DNA of 64,000 nt from Streptomyces sp. AC555_RSS877 (GCF_019049245.1 NZ_JAGMUK010000018.1:1-64000), one strand, 5' to 3'. Shown: positions 43,413 to 54,869, numbered from the stretch's first letter. Made by a program: numbers and translations. Notes: generated by a model not told the origin, from the sequence alone.

Positions 43413-44312
43413 TCAGCTGACCTGCACGCTCCTTGTGATCCGCGTGGCCAGCACGTTGCGGTGGATGTCGAGGGCTGCGGTGGACTTGTTGAGCGTGATG
43501 TAGTGCAGGCCGGGCGCGCCCTCGGCGAGGAGGCGTCCGGCCATGGCGGTGGCGTGCTCGACACCGATCCGGTAACCCTCGGCGGCGTCGTCGCGGGCGC
43601 TCTCGAGCCGGTGGGCGAGGTCTTCGGGAAAGGCCGCGTGGGACAGTTCGGCGAATCGGCGAATCTGGCGGACGTCGGTGGCCGGCATGATCTCCGGGAT
43701 GATCGGGATGTCGCATCCGGCCGCGGCCACCCGATCGCGCAACCGCAGGTAGTCCTCGACGCGGAAGAACATCTGGGTGATGGCGTAGTCGGCTCCCGCC
43801 CGGCACTTGTCGACGAAGTGCCGGATGTCGCTTTCCCAGTCCGGCGAGCGCGGGTGCATCTCGGGGAAGGCCGCCACACCGACGGTGAAGTCCCCCAGCG
43901 AGTGCACCAGTTCGACCAGCTCCCGGGCGTACGTGAAACCGTCCGGGTGCGGCGTCCAGGGGCCGTTCGGATCGCCGGGCGGGTCGCCCCGCAGCACCAG
44001 TACGTCCCTGATCCCCGCGTCGGCGTACTGGCCGATGATGTGCCGCAGCTCGGCCACCGAGTGCCCGACGGCCGTCAGATGGGCGACGGGCCGCAGGGTG
44101 GTCTCGGCGGCGATGCGCCGGGTGACCTCGACGGTGCGTTCGCGCGAGGAGCCGCCGGCGCCGTAGGTGACGGACACGAAGGTGGGGGAGAGGGGTTCGA
44201 CACGGCGGACGGAGTTCCACAGGACGCGCTCGCCCTGGCCGGTCCTCGGCGGGAAGAACTCGAACGAGAACGACGGAACGCCGCTCGCCAGCGCCTCGCG
44301 CACGGAGCTCAT
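43413..44312 (-). CDS. metF: Methylenetetrahydrofolate reductase
   Basis: A 299-residue MetF, which makes the 5-methyltetrahydrofolate used by MetH. It shows [14 protein letters not shown] at the N-terminus, [43 protein letters not shown], and [14 protein letters not shown]. The ATG at 44312 has GGGAGG 4-5 bases upstream; a longer frame from 44459 overlapping the kinase stop would add an unconserved extension and is rejected. It lies 143 bases downstream of the adenosine-kinase-like gene on the same strand. With metK at 14972 it supplies the methyl groups of the pathway. Confidence 0.95.
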   Translation of the reverse strand: MSSVREALASGVPSFSFEFFPPRTGQGERVLWNSVRRVEPLSPTFVSVTYGAGGSSRERTVEVTRRIAAETTLRPVAHLTAVGHSVAELRHIIGQYADAGIRDVLVLRGDPPGDPNGPWTPHPDGFTYARELVELVHSLGDFTVGVAAFPEMHPRSPDWESDIRHFVDKCRAGADYAITQMFFRVEDYLRLRDRVAAAGCDIPIIPEIMPATDVRQIRRFAELSHAAFPEDLAHRLESARDDAAEGYRIGVEHATAMAGRLLAEGAPGLHYITLNKSTAALDIHRNVLATRITRSVQVS

Positions 44313-44455
44313 GAACGGCCTCCCGTGGTGAACTCCTCGGACAGGGCGACCCCGATCCGGTACTCGGCGCGCGCCACCGCCAAGGGGACGGACGGACTGT
44401 GCGGTTCCAGGCAGTCGCGGGAGCCGCCCTGATGCCGGCTCTTCGCGCGGCCCGC

Positions 44456-45439
44456 TCATGACAGCCCTGCCAGGCGCGGCTCCATCTCACGGGCCGCGTC
44501 GTGCCCGTACGTGCGCTCGACACGGTCGACCAGATCCACGGCCGGCAGCTTGTACTCCTGTGTGCCGACCGTCTCCAGGACGATCGACGCCAGCGCACAG
44601 CCGAGCTGCGCCGCGCGCTCGTCGGGCCAGTCCCAGCTCAGGCCGGCGAGGAAGCCGGAGCGGAACGCGTCCCCCACTCCGGTCGGGTCGGCGATCTTCG
44701 CGGTGGTGACGGCGGGCACGTCGACACGCGGCTGCCCGCACCGCGACAAGGAGACGCCGTCCGCGCCCCGGGTGATGATCCACGTGCCGACACGAAGCAG
44801 GATGTCCCGTTCGCTCCAGCCGGTGCGCTCCCGAAGCAGGGCGGCCTCGTACTCGTTGGTGAACAGCAGGTGCGCGCGGTCCACCAGGTGCCGTGCCTGG
44901 GTCTCGTCCAGGCGGGCCAACTGCTGCGAGGGATCGGCGGCGAGGCTGACGCCGGCGCGCCGGACGGTCTCGGTGTGGCGCAGCATCGCCTCGGGGGCGT
45001 CGGCGCCGACATGCACGAGGTCGAATCCCCCGCAGCGGGCCGCCACCGCGGCGAGGTCGATCTTTGAGGCGTCGGCCATGGCACCGGCGTAGAACGTGGC
45101 GATCTGGTTCTGCACCTCGTCCGTCGTGCACACGAACCGGGCGGTGTGCAGTGTCCGGCTGATCCGGACGGAGTCCGTGTCCACCCCGGCGGCACGCAGC
45201 CAGGCGCCGTACTCGGCGAAATCGACGCCCGCGGCGCCGATCAGATGCGGGGTCAGCCCCAGCCGCGCCAGTCCGAAGGCGATGTTGGCGGCGACACCAC
45301 CACGCCGCACGTCGAGACGGTCGACGAGGAAGGAAAGGGACACCTGGTCCAGTTGGTCGGCGATCAGCTGGTCGGTGAACCGACCGGGGAAGGACATCAG
45401 ATGGTCGGTGGCTATCGAGCCGGTCACGGCGATTCGCAC
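44456..45439 (-). CDS. Adenosine-kinase-like PfkB sugar kinase (intact)
   Basis: A 327-residue ribokinase-family kinase with the full catalytic signature [13 protein letters not shown] (residues 251-263, catalytic Asp257) and substrate motif [18 protein letters not shown]. This type is annotated as adenosine kinase in actinobacteria. In a methyl-transfer setting it would clear the adenosine formed when SAH is hydrolysed. The GTG at 45439 has AAGGAG about 10 bases upstream. It is read in the same direction as metF. Its relative at 13911 has lost the catalytic Asp, so this copy probably carries the activity. Confidence 0.88.
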   Translation of the reverse strand: MRIAVTGSIATDHLMSFPGRFTDQLIADQLDQVSLSFLVDRLDVRRGGVAANIAFGLARLGLTPHLIGAAGVDFAEYGAWLRAAGVDTDSVRISRTLHTARFVCTTDEVQNQIATFYAGAMADASKIDLAAVAARCGGFDLVHVGADAPEAMLRHTETVRRAGVSLAADPSQQLARLDETQARHLVDRAHLLFTNEYEAALLRERTGWSERDILLRVGTWIITRGADGVSLSRCGQPRVDVPAVTTAKIADPTGVGDAFRSGFLAGLSWDWPDERAAQLGCALASIVLETVGTQEYKLPAVDLVDRVERTYGHDAAREMEPRLAGLS

Positions 45440-45696
45440 GACGGTCTCTCTCCTTGAACCCGGGGTCGAAGGGTGCGGGCCCAGTGCCCGGCGGCCGGGG
45501 CACGCGGGACGCCGGGCCGGGCCCCGGCAGCGTGGGACTGCCCTGACAGGCAAGCCTGCCCGGCGCCGCTGAAGCGCCGCTCGAAGTGCCCGCCCGTCGC
45601 GGGCGCACCGCCGCCGTCGTCGTGCGGCACCCCGCCATCGTGGGCGCTGAAGTGGACGTCCGGATACCGCTGGTACGGCCGCCCGGCATGATGCAC
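45424..45696 (-). CDS. Possible small protein gene, 90 aa
   Basis: A reading frame of 91 codons with third-position G+C near 90 percent, which ends by overlapping the kinase start by 16 bases. The product is rich in His, Gly and aromatic residues (HHAGRPYQRYPDVHFSAHDG at the start). There is no good ribosome binding site at the GTG 45696, and the frame partly overlaps the region upstream of the Ada-domain gene on the other strand. It resembles no family I know. It may be a real leader gene of the kinase-metF operon or chance. Confidence 0.3.
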   Translation of the reverse strand: MHHAGRPYQRYPDVHFSAHDGGVPHDDGGGAPATGGHFERRFSGAGQACLSGQSHAAGARPGVPRAPAAGHWARTLRPRVQGERPSCESP

Positions 45697-46008
45697 AGTG
45701 CCCTGGTGGACACACAACGGCTCGACGGGACGGCCCCCGCGGCGGCGGCTCGCGGGTACACACTGATCGGCAGCGACGGGCGGCCGTACCGCAGCGACGT
45801 GGCCGGCCGGTTCGGCGGCTACCGGCGCGGACGGATCTACGGACGACTGGACTGCCCGTCCGCCCTGCGGCACATCGCTCGCGGGAACTACGTGCGCCAT
45901 CGGGTGTTCTTCGCGGACGAGGCAACCGCCGTGGCCGCGGGGTACCGGCCGTGCGCACTCTGCCTGCCCCATCGCCACCGGGCGTGGCGGAAGGGGAAGC
46001 CGTCATGA
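45688..46008 (+). CDS. Small Ada metal-binding domain protein
   Basis: A protein of about 106 residues consisting of little more than an Ada zinc-binding-like domain: YTLIGSDGRPYRSD, RIYGRLDCPSALRHI and AGYRPCALCLP. Three cysteines of the zinc set are visible; the position of the methyl-accepting Cys38 is Gly in YGRLDC, which is common in this stand-alone actinobacterial form. Its role in repair is unproven. The start is uncertain because neither ATG 45688 nor GTG 45586 has a ribosome binding site. Its TGA overlaps the next start by 4 bases, so the two are coupled. Confidence 0.75.
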   Translation: MMHSALVDTQRLDGTAPAAAARGYTLIGSDGRPYRSDVAGRFGGYRRGRIYGRLDCPSALRHIARGNYVRHRVFFADEATAVAAGYRPCALCLPHRHRAWRKGKPS

Positions 46009-46535
46009 GCGAGCCCTCTCCCCGGCTGGTTCCGGACGCCCTCTCCGACTACGCGACGTGGCCCGCCGCCCGGCCGCACACCGACCGGGAGATCGCCCGC
46101 CTGCTCGCGCTGCTGGATGCATGCGGCTTCCGCGGCGGCAGCGTCGCGCTGGGGCACGGCCGGGACACCGCGTCGCGGGACGCCGCCGCGGCGTTCGCCG
46201 ACGCGTGGCACGGGAGCGGCGGACATCTCGCCACGGTGGTCGACTGGCCCGAGGACGCCGCCTCATGGCTGCGCCAGGCTCGTCGGCTGACCCGTCCCGA
46301 GCCGGACGCCTGGGTGGTGGCCGCGGCGCCGGTCGGCTGGGCCCAGATGAGCCGCCGGCTCCGGCACAGCACCGACTGGCACCCGCGCCGCACGTTCGGC
46401 TTCGCGTCCGCGGGTGACTCGCGTCTGGTGACCGCTGCGGGTCCGGAGGTGCTGGAGGGGATGCGCGGCGCGACGGCGGACGGCAGGGTGTGGACGATCC
46501 GCCGGGGCTGGGTCGTGGAGTCCGACGGCGAGTAG
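46005..46535 (+). CDS. Unknown 176-aa protein coupled to the Ada-domain gene
   Basis: A soluble protein of 176 residues that starts inside the stop of the Ada-domain gene (ATGA). It contains LLALLDACGFRGGSVALGHGRDTASRD, of which SVALGHGRDTASRDAA is the most distinctive piece, a Trp-rich middle (WPEDAASWLRQARRL) and VWTIRRGWVVESDGE at the end. I do not recognise the family. The tight coupling suggests that it works with the small Ada-domain protein, perhaps as an accessory DNA-binding or nuclease-like subunit; that is only a guess. Confidence 0.7.
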   Translation: MSEPSPRLVPDALSDYATWPAARPHTDREIARLLALLDACGFRGGSVALGHGRDTASRDAAAAFADAWHGSGGHLATVVDWPEDAASWLRQARRLTRPEPDAWVVAAAPVGWAQMSRRLRHSTDWHPRRTFGFASAGDSRLVTAAGPEVLEGMRGATADGRVWTIRRGWVVESDGE

Positions 46536-46623
46536 CCGCCATCCTGCGCGAGGCGGCCGACCGCGTGGCCTTCGGCGGTTTGCATCGCCAGGAGGCCACG
46601 CGGCGGCCTTGATTGAGTCGGTC

Positions 46624-47845
46624 TCAGGCCTCAGTGGTGGAGCGGATCGCAGGAGGAGCGCTCTCGCGGGCCCGAGGGAGCCGGGTGGCCAGGGCAGTGG
46701 CGCTACGGGCCATGGGCGTGGCCATGATCCCGGCCACGCTGGTGCGGCCGGCGATGTAGGCGTCGAGACGGCGCCATGCCGGGGGCAGGCGGGTCAGCGC
46801 GGTGTGGACGAGGCCGGGGTTGCGGGCGAACAGGTTCATCAGGGCGCCACTGGCGCGCATTTCGACGCCGAGGACGTCGTCGACCTGCCGTCCGTAGTGG
46901 TCGGCGGTGGGGGTCTCCTCCGCCTCGTCGGCGGCGGTGACTAGGCGGGCGGCGGCGTGACCCGCGAGGTCGCCCGAGCGCAGCGCGTAGGAGATGCCTT
47001 CCCGGGACCAGTGGTCGACGAGAGCGGCGGCGTCACCGGCGACGAGCACGCGCCCGCGGGCCAGCGGGGAGTCGGGGCGGCGGCACCGGGTGAGGTGGCC
47101 GGTGTCGTGCAGGGGACGAGGGCCGTTGAGTCCCTGGCGGGTGAGGAAGTCCTCCTTGTAGGCGCGGAGAGCGGTGGGGTTGCCGCGGGCGGCCACCACT
47201 CCGGCGGTGCGGACGTCGCCCTTGGGGAAGACCCAGCCGAAGGAGCCCGGCAGCGGACCCCACTCCATCAGGACACGGCCCCGCCAACGGTCGGCCGTCC
47301 GTTCGTCGACCGGCACTTCGGCCTCCAGGGCGAGGTCGACCTGTGCGCATTGCACGCCGACGTACCGGGCGACCCTGCCGGCGCTGCCGTCGGCGCCGAC
47401 GACGGCCCGGGCGCGGAGTGTGTCTCCGCGGTTGGTCTTCACCGTGACGGTGCGGCTCTCCTGCTCCAGGGTGGTCAGTGCGGTGCTGTCCCGGACCGTC
47501 GCTCCCGCCGCCGCGGCGGCCTCGGTCAGCGCCGCGTCGAGTTCGCTGCGGTAGACCATGGCGATGGTCGGGGAACCGGAGGCGAGCGTGCGTTCTCCGC
47601 GGCCGTTGAGGGCGAAGGTGAACTGCGCTGCCGTGTCGTAGACCTTCAGGGACAGGCCGGGAGGCAGGGCGGCGAGGGATGCCCCGATGAGGCCGCCGCC
47701 GCAGGTCTTGTAGCGGGGGATGGCGGCGCGTTCCAGCAGCAGCGTTTCGCAGCCGTTCTCGGCGGCGACGCCGGCCGGCGGTGGCGCCGGCCGGACCGGC
47801 GCCGACGACGATCACGTCCCAGGTCTTGGGCGTGGTGCCGGGCAT
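46624..47845 (-). pseudogene. Geranylgeranyl-reductase-family FAD oxidoreductase with a frameshift
   Basis: A FAD-dependent oxidoreductase of the geranylgeranyl reductase (ChlP/GGR) family. The N-terminus WDVIVVGAGPAGATA is read from 47845, then at about 47770-47795 the frame must shift for the protein to continue as AGVAAENGCETLLLERAAIP, RYKTCGGGLIGASL and then the rest (ARAVVGADGSAGRVARYVGV, GRVLVAGDAAALVDHWSREGI) to the stop at 46624. One extra base explains it. The shift lies exactly within a perfect 10-bp hairpin (47771-47794), so a sequencing or replication slip is as likely as true decay. If corrected, it is a normal gene of about 400 residues. Confidence 0.75.
47771..47794. repeat. 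Perfect hairpin at the frameshift site
   Basis: CCGGCCGGCG, 4-base loop GTGG and CGCCGGCCGG form a 10-bp all-G/C stem exactly where the reductase gene loses its frame. Such structures cause polymerase slippage and sequencing compressions. Confidence 0.8.
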
Positions 47846-48058
47846 GGTGTCGGGTGTACGGGCGGGGGCGGAAGGTGGGGGCATACGAAGGGTCACCTAG
47901 CGTCGGGCCGAGCGGGCGGTGGGGAAGGTCAGCCACCTGATTCAGCCGCTCGGGCGGGCGCTTGAAGGTCATCCTTCGGCGGCCGGAAAGCGGCGCTGAA
48001 CGTGTGAGGAACCTGAGAAAGGGTGTGACCTCCGGCGCGCAGGGCAGACGCGGCCGTT

Positions 48059-49294
48059 ATGAGCACCTCTCATCCGAGCACGGTAGACGAGGCCACCGAG
48101 CGGAGCCCGGACGGGCGAGCGGCGCCGCCTCTCGCCCCCTCATCGGCGGAATGGCGCAGACGCGGCGGGCGGGGCTTTTCGTCGGCACTGCGTGGTGGGC
48201 GGGTGGCGGGGCTGGACGGATTGCGGACGGTCGCCGTGGTGCTGGTGATCGTGTATCACGTGGAGCCGGACCTGGTGCCCGGAGGCTCGGTGGGCGTGGA
48301 CGTGTTCTTCACGCTCAGCGGATTCGTCATCACCCGGCTGCTCGTCGCCGAGTACGCCCGTACCGGGCGCATCGGCCTGTGGTCGTTCTACCGGCGGCGG
48401 TGGCTGCGGCTGGTGCCGGCCATGCTGGTGATGTGCGCGGTCGTCGCCCTGCTGTCCATGGCGCTCCCGCTGCCACTGCTCGACGGGGCGTGGACGGCGG
48501 CGGCGCTGGCCGCGGGCTCGGTGGTCAATCTCGTACGGGCTGGGGAGCCCGGCCCGTACTCGGACCTGACCGTGCCCTTCAGCCACACCTGGTCGCTCGG
48601 GGTGGAGGAGCAGTTCTACCTGGCCTGGCCGCTCCTGCTGCTGGTGCTGCTACGGCACGCCACGGCACGGAGGGTCCTGGGCTGGGTCGCGGCGCTGTGC
48701 GTCCTGCCGGTGATCTGGCGGATGGTGCTCTGGGACCCCACGGCGGCGCACCGCATCTACAACGGCCCCGACACCCGCGCCGACCAGCTCCTCATCGGGG
48801 CTCTGCTGGCCGTCGTCCTGGCCCGGCTGCGCGCCGACGACCCCCGGCTGGCGCTGCTGCGCCGCTGGGCGGGACGGCTCTGCTGGCCCGCGCTCGTGCT
48901 CTTGGGGCTGGTCGCCTGGCAGGTACCGATCACCGGAGCGAGCCGGTGGAACCCCGTCTGGTACACGGTCGGCTTCCTGGCCGCCGCCGTCCTGTCGGCC
49001 ACGGTGGTGGCCGCGCTGGATCTGTGTCCGCGGTCGTGGCCCTCCCGCCTGTTGTCGGTGTCCGCGCTCGCATGGGTCGGACGCAACCTCAGCTACGGGA
49101 TGTACCTGTGGCACTACCCCGTCATCCGGCTGCTCTCCGACCTCGGCGTGGACGGCGACCGGCTGCTCCCCGCCGGCATCGCGGTGACGGTCGCGGCGGC
49201 CCTGGCCTCGTACGTCCTGGTCGAACGGCCCTTGCTGCGACACGGCCGGTTCCGCGTGCGCCGGTGGGAACCAGCCATGGCCGTGGCGCGATGA
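48059..49294 (+). CDS. Membrane acyltransferase (acyltransferase 3/OafA family)
   Basis: A 411-residue protein with about 10 membrane spans. The family signature near the first span is GLDGLRTVAVVLVIVYHVEP with the catalytic-type His (YH), followed by FFTLSGFVITRLL, RRWLRLVPAMLV and SLGVEEQFYLAWP. It is predicted to transfer acyl groups to a sugar or glycan on the outside of the cell; no periplasmic SGNH domain is attached. The start at 48059 has no convincing ribosome binding site. The stop overlaps the start of a small gene. Confidence 0.9.
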   Translation: MSTSHPSTVDEATERSPDGRAAPPLAPSSAEWRRRGGRGFSSALRGGRVAGLDGLRTVAVVLVIVYHVEPDLVPGGSVGVDVFFTLSGFVITRLLVAEYARTGRIGLWSFYRRRWLRLVPAMLVMCAVVALLSMALPLPLLDGAWTAAALAAGSVVNLVRAGEPGPYSDLTVPFSHTWSLGVEEQFYLAWPLLLLVLLRHATARRVLGWVAALCVLPVIWRMVLWDPTAAHRIYNGPDTRADQLLIGALLAVVLARLRADDPRLALLRRWAGRLCWPALVLLGLVAWQVPITGASRWNPVWYTVGFLAAAVLSATVVAALDLCPRSWPSRLLSVSALAWVGRNLSYGMYLWHYPVIRLLSDLGVDGDRLLPAGIAVTVAAALASYVLVERPLLRHGRFRVRRWEPAMAVAR

Positions 49295-49494
49295 CCAGCG
49301 CCGGGACGGGGGCCTTCGATACGGGCGCGTGGGACGGCGGTACGCCCTCACGAGTTCCTTTGGACGGGCAGTCCGCCGGGGAACCCGTCGACGTCGTCCG
49401 CGACGTGGTCGGACCGCTGCTGCGCCGGGCCGACCTGCTGTCCCAGCTCCTGAGGATCGGATGCCCCGGTGACCCGCGGGAGCGGGACGCGTAG
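49291..49494 (+). CDS. Small protein coupled to the acyltransferase, 67 aa
   Basis: A 67-residue ORF whose ATG at 49291 overlaps the acyltransferase stop codon (ATGA), with high third-position G+C. The product starts MTSAGTGAFDTGAWDGG and ends in an amphipathic helix-like stretch VVRDVVGPLLRRADLLSQLL. No known family. Coupling suggests it is made with the acyltransferase. Confidence 0.5.
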   Translation: MTSAGTGAFDTGAWDGGTPSRVPLDGQSAGEPVDVVRDVVGPLLRRADLLSQLLRIGCPGDPRERDA

Positions 49495-49877
49495 TGCTTG
49501 CCGAAGATCCGGCAAACCTGCACACCGTTCACCGAAGGCCGTTCGGAGCCTGAACCGTGGTCACGACGGCGCCGGATTGCGGTGGCCTAGGCGCTGGGCT
49601 GTCCGTCTCGGAACCGGTGGCAGCCGTCGTGCGTGCAGCGCAGACGCGGGTCGCGTGAAGGATTCGGCGTGCGCGGTCACCGCGTGGTCATGCCCGTGAA
49701 GCCGGTCGCCGCCGCGTCTCCCGCCCGGGTCCTTGACGGCTGGCCGCCCCTTTGCCGACGTGCTTTGATCCTGCGCGTGGCGCAAGTCGCCGGATGAGTT
49801 CCCGCCTGGTGGATCGGGCGAACTCTGCCATTCCGACACGCCTGTCCGACATGCCTATGCGAAGGGAACCGCGCGCG
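49495..49877. other. Gene-free stretch
   Basis: Nothing convincing is coded here. A weak TTGCCG/CGGCAA stem directly follows the 67-residue ORF. The right part presumably holds the promoter of the small peptide gene at 49878. Confidence 0.5.
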
Positions 49878-50075
49878 ATGAACCTTGCCGGCCCGGTGGA
49901 AACAGCCGAGATCTCCGACACCGACCTGGACGACGTCTCCGGCGGACACGCCGTCGGCGGCTTCGGCGGTCTCTCCGTCGAGACGCCGATCGCAGACGTC
50001 TGCGCCGACCTCATGGCCGTGGCTTCGACCGAGGGGCTTACGGCGGGCGCCGACGTCCACGCTGCCGCTCTGTGA
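49878..50075 (+). CDS. Small peptide with double-glycine leader, possible RiPP precursor
   Basis: A 65-residue ORF with AAGGGA about 11 bases before the ATG and a very strong terminator 17 bases after the stop, so it looks like an independent transcript. The first half resembles a leader: acidic, with ISDTDLDDVSGG, the double-glycine type motif at residues 12-23. The C-terminal part (HAVGGFGGLSVETPIADVC, then a Ser/Thr-poor stretch) has a single cysteine. No modification enzyme, peptidase or ABC exporter gene is adjacent. It could be an orphan RiPP or bacteriocin-like precursor, or a small secreted signal. Confidence 0.6.
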   Translation: MNLAGPVETAEISDTDLDDVSGGHAVGGFGGLSVETPIADVCADLMAVASTEGLTAGADVHAAAL

Positions 50076-50092
50076 CGACAACGCACCCAGCC

Positions 50093-50122
50093 ATGGCCCC
50101 GGATCGGACGATCCGGGGCCAT
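50093..50122. terminator. Strong hairpin terminator after the small peptide gene
   Basis: ATGGCCCCGGATC and its exact complement form a 13-bp stem with a GGAC tetraloop, 17 bp past the stop codon. Confidence 0.85.
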
Positions 50123-50527
50123 CGTGCTCACCCGGTCATTCCCGTCGCCGCCGGTCTCGATCGTGATCCTCACCGTCCTGACCGTCGCCGTCGGGATCGC
50201 CGTGCCGACGGTCGGTGACAAGGGCGCCCTGCCGTCCTCACTGCCGGTGCCGGGTCTGCCGGACGTGCCGTCACCATGGACACCCTGACCGTCATCGCCC
50301 CCTACGCTCTCGCGATGCGCTGGTCGGCCTGATGGAGTCGCTGATGACCGCCGAGCTCGTCGACGACATCACCGACACCGACTCCTCCGACGGCACGCGG
50401 GTCGTCTACTCGGTGACCGGCGAACTGTTGGTACGCCCAGTGCGGCAAGTCGGTCGAGATCATCGGCCTGAACGACCCCGGCGCCGACCTCCACGGCAAG
50501 CTCACGGGAGAACTCGCCGGCCGCTGA
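50123..50527 (+). pseudogene. Remnant of a SulP-family anion transporter
   Basis: Three pieces of a SulP permease survive in order but in different frames: a membrane segment with VTVAVGIAVPTVGDKGALPS, then TLTVIAPYALA followed by ALVGLMESLMTAELVDDITD, and finally the end of the STAS domain, RVVYSVTGEL and YAQCGKSVEIIGLNDPGADL to the stop at 50527. Most of the roughly 500-residue protein, including the first transmembrane helices and much of the STAS domain, has been deleted. It is a decayed gene, not a functional transporter. Confidence 0.8.
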
Positions 50528-50591
50528 CCGCGCGGCGCACATGGCGATGCCCGGGCCGCCCCCTGTGGGCCGGCCCGGGCATCGTTCACGA

Positions 50592-53307
<2,716 letters not shown>

Positions 53308-53533
53308 GGCCACAACCTACCCTCATAAACACGAATGGTTCAAGAAAAGGAACGGTACAGGTTTGGCGTCCTGCGGGTGGCGGGCGGACGCCGGGCCGTC
53401 GACACGGCGGGGAACGGGGGCCGACGTACGGTCATACGACCCACGGCGGCCCGACAGATCGCCGTCTCCTGGTGGCAAGCTTTCTCCCGCACCATCGACA
53501 TGTCCTTGACACATCGACGGTAAGGAAGCACCT

Positions 53534-54844
53534 GTGAGAACGCCCCGCACCGCGCGAAGAGCCGCACTTCTCGCCTCGGGCACCGTGCTGACGACCCTCC
53601 TCGCGGTCTCCCCGGTGGGGGCGGCCGGCCTGCCGGTGGTCACCGCCACCGGTGAGACCGCCGCCCTCTACGACGACGAGGCCGGCGGCGACTCCGACGC
53701 CGACGACCCGGCGATCTGGCGCAACCCCGCCGACCCCGGGCGCAGCCTCGTCGTGGCCACCGCCAAGGAAGGCGGTCTGCGGGTCTACGACCTCGACGCC
53801 CGCCTCGTGCAGTCGCTGCCCGCCCCGCAGCCGCCCGGCGAGGACGACGCCCCGGGCCGGTTCAACAACGTCGACCTCGTCTCCGGGCTGCGTACGTCGG
53901 CCGGGCGGGCCGACGTGGCGGTGGTGAGCGACCGTGGCAGCGACCGGCTCCGGATCTACCGCGTCGATCCCTCGCAGCCCGGCGGTCCGCTGACCGACGT
54001 CACCGACCCGGCCGCCGCCCCGGTCTTCTCCGCCGGCCAGAGCGAGATCAACGACCAGCGCACGGCGTACGGCCTGGCCACCTGGAAGGACACTTCCACC
54101 GGCCGTACCTACGCGTTGGTGAGCCGGCGCGAACGCACCCGCCTCGCCCTGCTCGAACTCGTCCCGGCCGCGAACGGCACGGTCGGCTACCGCAAGGTCC
54201 GCACCCTCGACCTGCCCTCCTCCTTCCGCCTGCCGAACGGCACGACGTGGACCCCCTGCCTGGAGCCCGGCGAACTCCCGCAGGTCGAGGGCATGGTCGT
54301 CGACCCGGCCACCGGCACGCTCTACGCGGGCCAGGAGGACGTCGGCATCTGGCGGCTCCGCGCCGACCTCACCGGCAAGCCGGCGCTGGTGGACAAGGTG
54401 AAGGAGTACGGCGTCCCCGGAACCTACGACGAGGAGACCGAGGAGTGTGCCCCGGGCACCGACCCCGGATACGGCGGCAGGCGTCTGGCGGCCGACGTCG
54501 AGGGCCTGACCCTCTTCCAGGAACGGGACGGTGACGGCTACCTCCTCGCTTCCGGCCAGGGCGACAACACCTTCGCCCTGTACGACCGCGAGGTGAGCGA
54601 GGACAACGAGTACGAGGGCGGCTTCCGGATCGGCGCCGCGACGGACACGCTCGACAGCGTGGAGGAGTGCGACGGCGCGGCCGTCCTCAACGCCCCGCTC
54701 GGCGACCGCTACCCGCGCGGCCTGCTCGTCGTCCAGGACGGTCAGGAGACCCCCGCGGTACCGGACGGGGAGGGCGGTACGCGTACGGCGACCGGCTTCA
54801 AGTTCGTCGACCTCGGTGCCGTGGTGGACGCCACCGGGATGTGA
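53534..54844 (+). CDS. Secreted beta-propeller phytase
   Basis: A 436-residue protein with a signal peptide (RRAALLASGTVLTTLLAVSPVGAAG, cleavage after residue about 31) and the phytase-like beta-propeller fold: DSDADDPAIWRNPADPGRSL, calcium-binding VVSDRGSDRLRIYRVD, YGLATWKD and DVEGLTLFQERDGDGYLL. It releases phosphate from phytate outside the cell. The GTG at 53534 has AAGGAAG 5-6 bases upstream. I found no clear PHO box upstream. A hairpin at 54870-54902 follows. Confidence 0.93.
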   Translation: MRTPRTARRAALLASGTVLTTLLAVSPVGAAGLPVVTATGETAALYDDEAGGDSDADDPAIWRNPADPGRSLVVATAKEGGLRVYDLDARLVQSLPAPQPPGEDDAPGRFNNVDLVSGLRTSAGRADVAVVSDRGSDRLRIYRVDPSQPGGPLTDVTDPAAAPVFSAGQSEINDQRTAYGLATWKDTSTGRTYALVSRRERTRLALLELVPAANGTVGYRKVRTLDLPSSFRLPNGTTWTPCLEPGELPQVEGMVVDPATGTLYAGQEDVGIWRLRADLTGKPALVDKVKEYGVPGTYDEETEECAPGTDPGYGGRRLAADVEGLTLFQERDGDGYLLASGQGDNTFALYDREVSEDNEYEGGFRIGAATDTLDSVEECDGAAVLNAPLGDRYPRGLLVVQDGQETPAVPDGEGGTRTATGFKFVDLGAVVDATGM

Positions 54845-54869
54845 CGCGGGTGGGGAAACGTCCGGTCAT

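Noticed and set aside
44313..44455. Continuation of the kinase frame after its TGA
   Set aside because: The frame stays open to the metF start and looks mildly protein-like, but has no start codon with a ribosome binding site and no family match. The kinase is full length without it.
43413..44459. metF starting at 44459, overlapping the kinase stop
   Set aside because: It would add about 49 residues with no resemblance to MetF. ATG 44312 has GGGAGG at the correct distance and the normal N-terminus.
47962..49494. 510-codon frame overlapping the acyltransferase
   Set aside because: The first part is a shadow frame of the acyltransferase gene. Only its last 67 codons, from ATG 49291, look real and are listed as a small gene.
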